The notes below the pieces were generated by a model. The model was not told the origin of the DNA. It saw only the letters and a list, made by a program, of their open reading frames with translations, and searched no databases. From JBDTME01 sp964583795 (GTDB taxonomy: Bacteria; Patescibacteriota; Microgenomatia; UBA1400; PJMF01), in contig CAZOWX010000013.1 in the NCBI GenBank assembly GCA_964583795.1, positions 1 through 45,633 of the forward strand: DNA of 45,633 bases, written 5' to 3'. A program made the position numbers and the translations under genes. Shown here in pieces: positions 1-7,629 of the stretch (positions within the stretch are counted from its first letter, which is position 1; each line of letters starts with the position of its first letter).

Positions 1-50
1 AACTTATTGTTATCATTATTTCTTCTCTTGCACATACACATTCCATGCTT

Positions 51-56
51 GACAAT
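51..56 (+). promoter_or_regulatory. -10 box of a leaderless promoter
   Basis: GACAAT is preceded by TGCTT. Twelve bases after its first base is the A of the acyltransferase ATG at 63, so the transcript would have no 5' leader. The same geometry recurs at several other genes in this window. Confidence 0.5.
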
Positions 57-62
57 GAATAA

Positions 63-1088
63 ATGAAAAGTCCTGCAACGGCAATTTCGCTTTCCAAATC
101 AACTCAACTCAAAGGTTTAGCCATTATTCCTGTCGTAATTATTCACGTCTTGGCGTATTTACCAGGCATATACACCATTTCAAAAAACCAACTGTTCAAT
201 ATTGCACTCGATCAGCTCGGTCGTTACTGTGTCCCGTTATTTTTATTGCTTTCTGGATATGCGTTCAGCGTGCGATACACTGATGCCAAGATAACTTGGG
301 TAGAATTTATGAAAAGCCGGGTACTGAAGTTAATACCGCTGTATGTGTTGTGGAGTGGGGTGTCGTGGGTGTTACTCAATGGTATACCGGCATGGAGCTC
401 TCCCGGAGTTCACCCCTCGTTTTGGTTTTTACTGTTGACTGGTGGGGCTGATTATCAACTGTATTTTGTTGTGCTCATTTTTCAGTTGTATGCGCTTTTT
501 CCTTGGTTGTTGATTTGGATGAAGCGTTTTCCCAATGCAGCTTTATTGATTGGCTTTGCTATTCAGTTTCTACTTTTTTGGCTGTATCGAAAATTTGAGT
601 ATCCTGGGCAAAATAACCTGGATGGGTTTGAATACTTGTACTTTGCTTCCTGGATTGGTTATTTTTTGTTAGGAATGTGGCTAGCAACGCACTCTATTTC
701 GCAAAAACTGGTGCGATTACTGCCAGCCATCACATTATTTGCAGGAACTCTCATGGTGTGGGATTCATATCAAGCAATTCATCACCAGATCGATCCGCTC
801 TTGGCGCTCAAGTTTACTCGGTTTTCGGTGAGCTTTTATGCAATTGCTTTTGTCTTGTGGTTAAGTACAGGCTCTTTTTCTCGAGTAAATGAGTTGAGTA
901 AAAATTGGATACAAAAAGTACTCAATTTGTTGGGGAAGTACTCATTTATTATTTTCTTGTCACACACGATACTGCTACGTATCATTTTTTCACTCAAACA
1001 CGAACTCATTACCATTCCAATTGCGTTGCTGTTAACTTTAACTTGGTTGGTAGCAGTGCTTTTAAGCAGTAAATTGCAAAAAAACTGA
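63..1088 (+). CDS. Acyltransferase 3 family membrane protein (OafA/YrhL-like)
   Basis: The 341-aa product is an integral membrane protein with about ten hydrophobic segments, starting with one around residues 15-35 after the short stretch QLKGLAIIPVVIIHVLAYLP. This is the usual opening of acyltransferase-3 proteins, in which the His of the first helix (here in VIIHV) is thought to be catalytic. RYCVPLFLLLSGYAFS (about 55-70) matches the second conserved block. Members transfer acyl groups to cell-surface sugars or peptidoglycan. The substrate cannot be read from the sequence. The start is chosen because GACAAT at 51-56 places a predicted transcription start exactly on this ATG. It stands alone, upstream of the HIT gene. 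The family call is firm, the role is not. Confidence 0.85.
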   Translation: MKSPATAISLSKSTQLKGLAIIPVVIIHVLAYLPGIYTISKNQLFNIALDQLGRYCVPLFLLLSGYAFSVRYTDAKITWVEFMKSRVLKLIPLYVLWSGVSWVLLNGIPAWSSPGVHPSFWFLLLTGGADYQLYFVVLIFQLYALFPWLLIWMKRFPNAALLIGFAIQFLLFWLYRKFEYPGQNNLDGFEYLYFASWIGYFLLGMWLATHSISQKLVRLLPAITLFAGTLMVWDSYQAIHHQIDPLLALKFTRFSVSFYAIAFVLWLSTGSFSRVNELSKNWIQKVLNLLGKYSFIIFLSHTILLRIIFSLKHELITIPIALLLTLTWLVAVLLSSKLQKN

Positions 1089-1144
1089 TTTTCCTGTTTG
1101 AGATTTTTCATACTTCAGAGATAATGTCCTCTAAGGAGCGATCT

Positions 1145-1606
1145 ATGCAAAAAAGTGATTGTATTTTTTGTCAAATAGTGAAAGGTGAGTTGCCCAGTCA
1201 TAAGATCTGGGAAGACGAAAACCATCTCGCATTTTTATCCATTTTCCCAAACACTGAGGGTTTCTCCGTGGTTATTCCAAAAGATCATTACCCAAGTTAC
1301 ATTTTTGATTTACAAGACGATGTTTTGTCGCAGCTGATGGTGGTAGCAAAAAAAGTAGGGAAGTTACTTGATGCTAAGTTATCCGATGTTGGTCGAACCG
1401 GATTGATTGCAGAAGGATATGGTGTCGATCACGCACACATAAAATTATTTCCAATGCATGGAACCAAAGAGTTTCATCTTTGGCAACCAATTGAGTCGAG
1501 CCAAAAGAAATTTTTCGAACAGTACGAAGGCTATATTTCATCGCATGATTGTGAGCGAGCAGATGACACAAAGCTTGCAGAGTTAGCGCAAAAGATCAAA
1601 GAGTAA
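1145..1606 (+). CDS. HIT family nucleotide-binding protein
   Basis: This is a 153-aa histidine-triad protein, of the family of nucleotide hydrolases and transferases acting on AMP conjugates. It opens with CIFCQIVKGELP, giving two Cys that may form half of a zinc site, and has the conserved block NTEGFSVVIPKDHYPS. The HIT motif is present as DHAHIKLFPMH: the first two histidines, including the catalytic middle one, are kept, but the third position is Lys. An upstream in-frame ATG at 1124 exists, but the ATG at 1145 has a good Shine-Dalgarno (AAGGAG, 1133-1138) and begins just before the Cys pair, so it is preferred. The next gene begins 3 nt after the stop, suggesting co-transcription. Confidence 0.88.
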   Translation: MQKSDCIFCQIVKGELPSHKIWEDENHLAFLSIFPNTEGFSVVIPKDHYPSYIFDLQDDVLSQLMVVAKKVGKLLDAKLSDVGRTGLIAEGYGVDHAHIKLFPMHGTKEFHLWQPIESSQKKFFEQYEGYISSHDCERADDTKLAELAQKIKE

Positions 1607-1608
1607 AT

Positions 1609-2457
1609 ATGAAAACCACAATTGCAAACGAACGAATTTTAGTTTTTCAGCCAGAACTTTCATTGGATGAAGCAAAAGATATTGCTTGGCAAAAAAAGAT
1701 CGATGCGTTTGGTGCAGTCAATAAAGTGGCGAGTTTTTTATCAAAACCCAAAGATGACGATTTTGAGCTTGTCTATAGTGAGTCACGGCTTCAACCATTT
1801 TGGCATGTGATGGGAGAAGCGCACTATGTGTACGATCGGAACAATGAGTATCATTGGTCGGTCAGTGGGGAAGAAGTGCAAAGCGTCACAATTGACGGGA
1901 AAAAATACCCGGTGTCAGGAGGAAAAGTATCGTTTAAAGCCACTGATCATTGCGAGCAAGAAACCCATGAAGAAGTGTTTATGGATGGGCTGACTGGTCA
2001 GCGAAGTGAGCGTCTACGTGAGTATCTGACTTTTGCAACACAGGAAGTGAGTAAAGAAGATTTGGAAAAATTGAGCAAAACAGATCAAATTATTATTCCG
2101 CCAGAGGCTCGAGTATCAGTAGTGGTTCGAGAGGTAATGGCTCACAGCGTAAAAGTAATTCAAGCAGATGAAATTTTTGAAGAATCGATTAACTTATCTC
2201 GAGTTGACCTTTATTATCGCCCCGTGTACGCGTTCCAATTTCGCTGGATATCGAAAAACAAAGAAGCAATTATTGAGATCGATGGAGTGACTGGAAAAGT
2301 GAGCACCGGTAGTCAAATGTTTAAAAAATATCTCGGCAAAGCTCTTGATCGAGATTTTTTGTTTGATCTAGGGGCGGATGCTGCAGGGATGTTTATTCCC
2401 GGTGGGAGTATTGCTGTGAAAGTGGCTAAGAAAGTGATGGATAGAAAGAAAAAGTGA
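1609..2457 (+). CDS. Conserved hypothetical protein, 282 aa
   Basis: I do not recognise a named family. The product is soluble for most of its length. The middle has a Trp/Tyr-rich beta-like stretch (about 55-85, with FWHVMGEAHYVYDR) and Cys in HCEQETHEEVF. Around residues 205-235 the segment AIIEIDGVTGKVSTG resembles the edge strand and turn of PepSY-type modules. The C-terminus (about 255-275) is Gly/Ala-rich and mildly hydrophobic (AAGMFIPGGSIAVKVAK) and ends in a basic tail, so peripheral membrane association is possible. It starts 3 nt after the HIT stop and probably shares its transcript. The function is unknown. Confidence 0.7.
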   Translation: MKTTIANERILVFQPELSLDEAKDIAWQKKIDAFGAVNKVASFLSKPKDDDFELVYSESRLQPFWHVMGEAHYVYDRNNEYHWSVSGEEVQSVTIDGKKYPVSGGKVSFKATDHCEQETHEEVFMDGLTGQRSERLREYLTFATQEVSKEDLEKLSKTDQIIIPPEARVSVVVREVMAHSVKVIQADEIFEESINLSRVDLYYRPVYAFQFRWISKNKEAIIEIDGVTGKVSTGSQMFKKYLGKALDRDFLFDLGADAAGMFIPGGSIAVKVAKKVMDRKKK

Positions 2458-2510
2458 GGTCAAAGGAACTTGGCATATATTGTAGATAATCTATAGTACA
2501 ATACCGCTGT

Positions 2511-2873
2511 ATGAGAAAATTGCTATTGTTCCTTGCTTTTTCCTTGTTTATTTTTTCTGGATGTTCTCGCGCAAAGTTTGATAATACAGAAGTTCAGCCG
2601 GAGCCAACGGTTGAAATGACAGAAAAGCAAGACAATAGCGTGGTGCAGTATCGGTGTCAACCAGACAAGACGGCCTTTGAGTTACTCACTGAAAATAATC
2701 ATCAGGTCGATTTTGATGAAAGCTCGTTTGGCAAATTAATTACCAGTATTGATGGTCGCGCGCAAAGTGATGGGAAGTATTGGTTATACTCCGTTGATGA
2801 TAAAGAAGCGACAGTGGGAGCTGAAGCCTATCACTGTCAATCGACTGAGCAGATAAAATGGGAACTCAAATGA
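2511..2873 (+). CDS. DUF4430-domain lipoprotein
   Basis: The 120-aa protein has a lipoprotein signal (MRKLLLFLAFSLFIFSGC, lipobox FSGC with Cys18) and a short linker. Residues about 45-120 match the DUF4430/transcobalamin-like beta domain: TAFELLTENN, then FGKLITSIDGRAQSDGKYW, then a closing VGAEAYHCQSTEQIKWEL. In eukaryotes this fold forms the C-terminal ligand-binding domain of intrinsic factor and transcobalamin. Bacterial members are surface proteins of mostly unknown ligand. The stop codon overlaps the next gene as ATGA at 2870-2873, so the two are translationally coupled and probably work together in uptake. TACAAT at 2497-2502 gives a leader of about 2 nt. Confidence 0.82.
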   Translation: MRKLLLFLAFSLFIFSGCSRAKFDNTEVQPEPTVEMTEKQDNSVVQYRCQPDKTAFELLTENNHQVDFDESSFGKLITSIDGRAQSDGKYWLYSVDDKEATVGAEAYHCQSTEQIKWELK

Positions 2874-3412
2874 ACACGATTAAACAACACCCATTACTCG
2901 TTGCCTTTTTGCTGATTGTGTTGGCTGTAGTCTCTCGACTCCTGCCGCATCCACCGAATGTGGCTCCAATTGCTGCGGTTGGGTTATTTTCAGGTGTCTA
3001 TGTACGCAATAAATTTTCGTTTATTGTCCCAATTGTAAGTATGTTGATCAGTGATGTGTTTATTGGGTTTTATGGTCCTGTGATGATTGCAGTCTATGGG
3101 AGTTTTGCTTTGAGTGTCCTCATTGGGAGGTTTTTACAGAATAGTCCATCCCGGTTGAAGATTATCATAGGTGCACTTTTATCGTCTTCGATTTTTTTCT
3201 TCATTACTAACCTTGCGGTATGGTATTTCGGTACCATGTATACAAAAGATGTCTCTGGACTCATGACTTGTTTTGTTGCCGCAGTGCCATTTTTTAGAAA
3301 CACTTTATTGGGTGATTTATTTTACACATCGACACTGTTTCAGTTGTACTCTGTTTTAGTTGGTGAACAACAACGAGCCACAAGACGAATTGGGAATATA
3401 GCATCGGTATAG
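2870..3412 (+). CDS. DUF6580-type / ECF transporter S component-like membrane protein
   Basis: The product is about 180 aa with five to six hydrophobic helices. The signatures SRLLPHPPNVAPIAAVGLFSG at the N-terminus and VPFFRNTLLGDLFYTSTLF near the C-terminus are those of the DUF6580 family, distant relatives of ECF-transporter substrate-binding S components. I chose the internal ATG at 2870 (ATGA overlap with the lipoprotein stop) over the ATG at 2858, because it gives the classic coupled arrangement. No energy-coupling ATPases (EcfA/T) are in the window. With the DUF4430 lipoprotein it could form a two-protein uptake pair for a cofactor. The substrate is an inference only. Confidence 0.75.
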   Translation: MNTIKQHPLLVAFLLIVLAVVSRLLPHPPNVAPIAAVGLFSGVYVRNKFSFIVPIVSMLISDVFIGFYGPVMIAVYGSFALSVLIGRFLQNSPSRLKIIIGALLSSSIFFFITNLAVWYFGTMYTKDVSGLMTCFVAAVPFFRNTLLGDLFYTSTLFQLYSVLVGEQQRATRRIGNIASV

Positions 3413-3414
3413 TT

Positions 3415-3981
3415 ATGTCACCTTTTCGGATGATCTTTGTCCATGGGTATACGTCCAGTCGCACTCAGGATTGGTATCCAGCGGTTACCCAAACACTGAA
3501 AGCAAAACAGATTGATTTTGTCATTCCTGATTTTCCTGGTGGCAGCTTTCCTCACGCTTCAGAATGGCTCGCATTGCTTCAACAGGTCGTATCAAGATCA
3601 AAAAAACCGATTATGTTAGTAGGTCATAGTTTGGGAACCAGAGCAATTCTGCTTTTTCTTGAAAAATATCAACACAGCGTAGAATCGGTGTTTCTCATAG
3701 CCCCGTTTGCTAATACAGTGGAGAATGCACATCTTTGTGAAGACGAGTCTTATCCAGACTTTTTTGAACACACTGTCGACCTTGTGACAGTTGTCCCATT
3801 GGCAAAACAATGGCATGTACTTCACTCTACCGATGATCCATCAATTCCCTATGAACAAGGCGTAGAACTTGCGAATGATTTAGGAGCAGTTTTGCATACT
3901 GTTGCACATCATGGCCACTTCACCGACTTAAGTGATGCCAATGTTATCGTAACTTTGTTACAATCATGCTTGCGCTTTTAG
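3415..3981 (+). CDS. Alpha/beta hydrolase, RBBP9/YdeN-like serine hydrolase
   Basis: The 188-aa protein is a small alpha/beta hydrolase. The oxyanion-side strand reads MIFVHGYTSS near the N-terminus, the nucleophile elbow is GHSLG (Ser at about residue 73), and the C-terminal HHGHFTD supplies the catalytic His. The acid is probably the Asp in DDPSIPY. Length and order fit RBBP9/YdeN proteins, which are hydrolases of poorly defined substrate. The gene starts 2 nt after the preceding stop and is the last of the 2511-3981 cluster. It lacks a signal peptide, so it acts in the cytoplasm. Confidence 0.85.
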   Translation: MSPFRMIFVHGYTSSRTQDWYPAVTQTLKAKQIDFVIPDFPGGSFPHASEWLALLQQVVSRSKKPIMLVGHSLGTRAILLFLEKYQHSVESVFLIAPFANTVENAHLCEDESYPDFFEHTVDLVTVVPLAKQWHVLHSTDDPSIPYEQGVELANDLGAVLHTVAHHGHFTDLSDANVIVTLLQSCLRF

Positions 3982-4001
3982 CACCGTAGCCAGTGTCGTG
4001 T

Positions 4002-4970
4002 ATGATGATTCCCAAACAAATTTTTTATAATCTTTTTTTGCTGCTTGTTGTTGTTTGTTTTGGCGCACTTGGGTATATGGTAATTGAACAGTGGACTTTT
4101 TTTGACGGTTTGTACATGACCGTGATCACCCTTACTACCATCGGATTCGGTGAAATTCACCAACTTAGTTTTTGGGGAAGAGTTTTTACTATGGTGTTGA
4201 TCATAGTTGGGCTTGGTACAATTACCTATACGCTCAGTAGCATCTCAGCTATTTTTTTTGGTCAACATGTTTATCATTTTTTACATAAAAAACGTATGCA
4301 AGAAAAAATTAAAACTCTCAAAAATCATTATATTGTGTGTGGAGCCAGTGAAATTGGGTTAGCAGTAGTTCATGAGCTGGCATCAGAAAAAATTCCGGTG
4401 TTGCTCATTGATCGCGATGAACAAAAAATAACCGAGATTGTCGATGGCAAAAGCTGCTTTGGTCTTGTGGGTGATGCGACGCAAGATCACGTGCTCGAAC
4501 AAGCGCAAATTCTGACAGCGTCAGGATTGGTTGCCACGTTCGGGAATGATCATGAAAATGTCTACTTGATCATGAGTGCTCGCCAACTCAATCCCCGGTT
4601 GAAAATATTTTCGAAAGTAAAGGATGAGGAAACCAAAAGTAAGTTACTCAGAGCTGGAGCTGACCAGATCATCAATCCTTACACGATCGGAGGAATGCGC
4701 TTAGCCTCACTGATCCTTCGACCACAAGTGGTGAAATTGATGGATGAGTTGGCAAAAGATCCGCATCAATTGAGAATTGAAGAGCTTGTGATAGATGCCA
4801 ACCATCCGCTCAGTGGCCAGAAATTACATATCGAAGAAGTTGAGCGACATTTGCATTCAAGAGTAATTACCTACAAAAAGGCAAAGCAGTCTTCGTATCG
4901 TTATTCATTTGAAGAACCATTGCTTCTAGAAGAGGGTGACTCACTCTTTTTTATCGCTGCGAAACACTGA
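4002..4970 (+). CDS. Potassium channel with RCK (TrkA-N/TrkA-C) domains
   Basis: The product (about 322 aa) has two transmembrane helices flanking a pore loop with selectivity filter TTIGFGE (canonical TxGYG with Tyr replaced by Phe), as in two-helix Kch/MthK-type channels. A cytoplasmic RCK module follows: the Rossmann strand HYIVCGASEIG, the acidic end of beta-2 LLIDRDE, and VGDATQDHVLEQA. The last about 80 residues form a TrkA-C domain (HPLSGQKL). Ligands such as Ca2+ or nucleotides usually gate such channels. Starts at 3993 (GTG), 4002 and 4005 are possible; I prefer the tandem ATG codons. It is convergent with the next gene. Confidence 0.9.
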   Translation: MMIPKQIFYNLFLLLVVVCFGALGYMVIEQWTFFDGLYMTVITLTTIGFGEIHQLSFWGRVFTMVLIIVGLGTITYTLSSISAIFFGQHVYHFLHKKRMQEKIKTLKNHYIVCGASEIGLAVVHELASEKIPVLLIDRDEQKITEIVDGKSCFGLVGDATQDHVLEQAQILTASGLVATFGNDHENVYLIMSARQLNPRLKIFSKVKDEETKSKLLRAGADQIINPYTIGGMRLASLILRPQVVKLMDELAKDPHQLRIEELVIDANHPLSGQKLHIEEVERHLHSRVITYKKAKQSSYRYSFEEPLLLEEGDSLFFIAAKH

Positions 4971-4982
4971 GTGAGCGGTGCA

Positions 4983-5549
4983 TCACCATATGAATGGAAT
5001 CATTTTTTTTGTTTGGTGTTCATATTGGGTAAATTCTTTCCCAAAATGTTTTTTTAGCACCTTCTCTTCAGTTTGAATTCGATGCCAAAAAGTGTAAAAC
5101 CCCATTGTGATTGCTATAAATAAGCTTCCATAGTTGTTTAGTGCAAGTGCAAAGCCAATGATGCCTATGTAGGCCCCTAGGTACGAAGGATGGCGTAACA
5201 CTGCATATGGACCAGAGCGAATGATATGGTGTTTTTTTTGTATCATAACAGTTGTTTTGAAAAAATTCCCCAATGTTTGAATAGCCCAAAAGCGTAGAAG
5301 TGCCCCACTCATCATGGCTAATGTTCCAAAAAATACAAATACGGAAGGTTGATTATGAAAAGTGAGGTTTCTCAAAAAGAATGCGAGTAGAGCAATCAAT
5401 ATAATAGTTAGCACACTCATAAAATACACTTCATTTTGAGTATTGCTGTCTTGAGAGTGATCGAGCTTAGTACCGTGGTTGAGATGTACAGATAACTCCA
5501 ACATGAGCCAAACAGTACTTGTGGCGAAAAGCGCTAAGTAAGAATACAT
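4983..5549 (-). CDS. Isoprenylcysteine/phospholipid methyltransferase-like membrane protein
   Basis: This protein of about 188 aa has four to five hydrophobic helices and the ICMT/PEMT signature near the C-terminus: SGPYAVLRHPSYLGAYIG, followed by RIQTEEKVLKKHFGKEF. In the family this region binds S-adenosylmethionine at the membrane face and places the Glu pair (EE) near the active site. Bacterial members methylate lipids or isoprenoid-linked substrates; the actual substrate is unknown. The ATG at 5549 is preferred to the upstream TTG at 5564. It lies 18 nt downstream of the LCP gene on the same strand and is likely co-transcribed with it. Confidence 0.78.
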   Translation of the reverse strand: MYSYLALFATSTVWLMLELSVHLNHGTKLDHSQDSNTQNEVYFMSVLTIILIALLAFFLRNLTFHNQPSVFVFFGTLAMMSGALLRFWAIQTLGNFFKTTVMIQKKHHIIRSGPYAVLRHPSYLGAYIGIIGFALALNNYGSLFIAITMGFYTFWHRIQTEEKVLKKHFGKEFTQYEHQTKKMIPFIW

Positions 5550-5567
5550 GTTCAGAGAACTCAACTG

Positions 5568-6776
5568 TTACTCGTTATTTTTTTCATCTTTGATTTTGGG
5601 TGTGCTAGTTGGTTTCAAAGTGGGGGTGGCTGTGGGTTTTTCTTCTAACTCATCTTGAATATATTGGTGAATACCTTCCCACTGATCAATACCATCTTTG
5701 GGCATCAGGATTGATTGGCGGTCGCTACTCGTCCCAAATTGTAATGCATTCTCAGTTGAGAGAGCAACTGATTTAATTTGATACGTTCGGAACTCATCCG
5801 CTCGAGAAATATATTCTTGCATGATATTCAGATCGATATCGGTTTCAAAATCACTCTTGAGTGAGTTTACAAACGGAATCGCCCTGGGTAAAAAACCGAT
5901 CGAAAAAATTTGTTCTTTAATCCCTTGAATGAGTGCCCGTTGGCGCTCTGAGCGCGCGAAGTCTCCGCCAGCTCCGAGTTGTGCGCTGTGGCGAGAACGA
6001 ACAAACTTTAAAGCAGTAGTGCCATCCATCGGTTGGGGACCTTTATCAAAATGTAAGTGTTCAAACCGACAGGAAAAAAACTGTTCGAGCTTATCGCCTT
6101 TCAAACTTGCTGTGGCTGTGGCGATATCTGTTTCTGAAAAACCACAGGTATTATTTTCTTCCCCTTCTATCGGGTAAAAGAAATCATCAAAAGTGATCGG
6201 GACGCGAACAACTACGCCGTCAAGTGTGTCAATCGATTTGGTAAATCCAGCAAAACTTAATGTGGCAAAGTGCTCAACATTGAGTCCGGTAATCAATTTG
6301 ACCGTATCGATTGCCATGAAGCCACCCCCGGCACGTCCTGTGTACTCGACCGGTTTATCAGGATATTTTTTGTCATCTTTGCCAACAGCGTATGCGGCAT
6401 TGATTTTAAAATGTTTGGGATCTGTCTGACTGGTAGCTAGTGGCACCCAGAGATCTCTAGGAATGCTAATTAAGGTAATTTTTTGTTTTTTGGGTTGGAT
6501 ATAGGTTAGGATCATCGTATCGGTAAGGTAGCCTCCTTGATGTCCACCACCGCCATATCCCATGAGTAGTACTCCGAAATCTCGGTTTGGATCAGGTGTT
6601 GGTGTGGGGGGAGTGGTTGGTTCGTTTGGTGGTTGAGTGACTCTGGCAGTATTTTTGGTAACCACAATCGATCGATAACTGGTATATCCGTAAATGATGG
6701 CGACCACAGCGAGTCCAAGTAGCAATCCAATGAAAGAGAATCCGATGACTAGAAAACGATGGGGGACTTTTTTCAC
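5568..6776 (-). CDS. LytR-CpsA-Psr (LCP) family protein
   Basis: The 402-aa protein has a short cytoplasmic N-terminus, one transmembrane helix (about 9-30), a Pro/Thr linker (PNEPTTPPTPTPDPNRDF) and an extracytoplasmic LCP domain. Conserved elements include LLMGYGGGGHQGG, LTDTMILTY, the Arg-bearing SIPRDLWVPL, and LKFVRSRHS near residue 250. LCP enzymes transfer polyprenyl-phosphate-linked glycopolymers to peptidoglycan or other wall acceptors, which suits a monoderm-type envelope. A second Pro/Thr-rich stretch ends the protein. It starts with GTG. TATAAT at 6785-6790 (minus strand) places the transcript start about 2 nt upstream. It is divergent from the methyltransferase gene. Confidence 0.9.
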   Translation of the reverse strand: MKKVPHRFLVIGFSFIGLLLGLAVVAIIYGYTSYRSIVVTKNTARVTQPPNEPTTPPTPTPDPNRDFGVLLMGYGGGGHQGGYLTDTMILTYIQPKKQKITLISIPRDLWVPLATSQTDPKHFKINAAYAVGKDDKKYPDKPVEYTGRAGGGFMAIDTVKLITGLNVEHFATLSFAGFTKSIDTLDGVVVRVPITFDDFFYPIEGEENNTCGFSETDIATATASLKGDKLEQFFSCRFEHLHFDKGPQPMDGTTALKFVRSRHSAQLGAGGDFARSERQRALIQGIKEQIFSIGFLPRAIPFVNSLKSDFETDIDLNIMQEYISRADEFRTYQIKSVALSTENALQFGTSSDRQSILMPKDGIDQWEGIHQYIQDELEEKPTATPTLKPTSTPKIKDEKNNE

Positions 6777-6784
6777 AGCTCTCT

Positions 6785-6857
6785 ATTATACCCTGTGGCA
6801 AAAAAAATAGTGCCACAAAATATGGCTCATAGCTGGGTATCGTTTCTCGTGTACAAT
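6785..6857. promoter_or_regulatory. Divergent leaderless promoters (LCP gene and methyltransferase)
   Basis: On the minus strand TATAAT (6790-6785) puts +1 at about 6778, 2 nt before the LCP GTG. On the plus strand TACAAT (6852-6857) puts +1 at 6864, exactly on the methyltransferase ATG. Both genes would therefore have almost no leader. Confidence 0.55.
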
Positions 6858-6863
6858 ACACGT

Positions 6864-7625
6864 ATGTCTAGGCAGCACCCAAACACTTCGTGGTCAAAGG
6901 TCAGTCATTGGTATAGTGATTTGGTTGGCGAAGGTGGTCACTACTTTCATTCTCACTTGATCTTACCTAGAGTACTGAAATTACTTGATTTGCAGCCAAC
7001 TGACGAGCTGGTGGATCTAGGTTGTGGTGAGGGAGTATTGGAGCGCGCCATACCGAAAGAAGTGGGGTATTTGGGTGTTGATATTGCTGATGGGTTACTA
7101 AAAGCCGCTCGTCAAAAAGTAAAAGCTACTCAGCACCGCTTTTTACAGGCAAATTTAACGAGAAAGGTTGATTTTCCCAAGCAATTTACAAAAGCAGTGA
7201 GTATTTTAGCGCTTCAGAATATGGAAAATGGAGCGCAGTGCATCAAAAATGCAGCTCATGCTTTACAGACTGACGGAATGCTGATTCTTGTGCTCAATCA
7301 CCCTTGCTTTCGAATTCCACGGCAAACGTCTTGGGGAATCGATGAAAAAAACAAATTGCAATATCGCAGAGTAAATCGGTACTTTGCTGAGCTAAAAATT
7401 CCCATTCAAATGCACCCGGGACAACACCAGCAAAAACAAACTTGGTCATTTCATCACCCGCTTTCACAGTACTTTAGTTGGTTAAAGCAATCGGGATTCG
7501 TTGTCGATGACTTGCAAGAATGGACTTCAGAAAAAGAGAGCCAAGGAAAAGCGGCGAAAATGGAAAACCGAGCCAGAAGTGAGTTCCCCATGTTTTTGTG
7601 TATCGTTGCACGCAAACAAAAATGA
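6864..7625 (+). CDS. SAM-dependent methyltransferase (class I)
   Basis: The 253-aa protein has a class I Rossmann methyltransferase core. Motif I is LVDLGCGEGVLERAIP (around residue 50), followed by the acidic end of beta-2 in YLGVDIADGLL and motif IV-like KAVSILALQNM. It is preceded by WYSDLVGEGGHYFH, a substrate-side cap resembling UbiE/Coq-type enzymes. The C-terminal half (LVLNHPCFRIPRQTSW) is family-specific. The open frame extends upstream to 6759, but the ATG at 6864 is preferred because a TACAAT -10 box puts the transcript start on it and the homologous sequence begins there. The substrate is unknown. It converges with the GT39 gene, 4 nt apart. Confidence 0.85.
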   Translation: MSRQHPNTSWSKVSHWYSDLVGEGGHYFHSHLILPRVLKLLDLQPTDELVDLGCGEGVLERAIPKEVGYLGVDIADGLLKAARQKVKATQHRFLQANLTRKVDFPKQFTKAVSILALQNMENGAQCIKNAAHALQTDGMLILVLNHPCFRIPRQTSWGIDEKNKLQYRRVNRYFAELKIPIQMHPGQHQQKQTWSFHHPLSQYFSWLKQSGFVVDDLQEWTSEKESQGKAAKMENRARSEFPMFLCIVARKQK

Positions 7626-7629
7626 GTCT

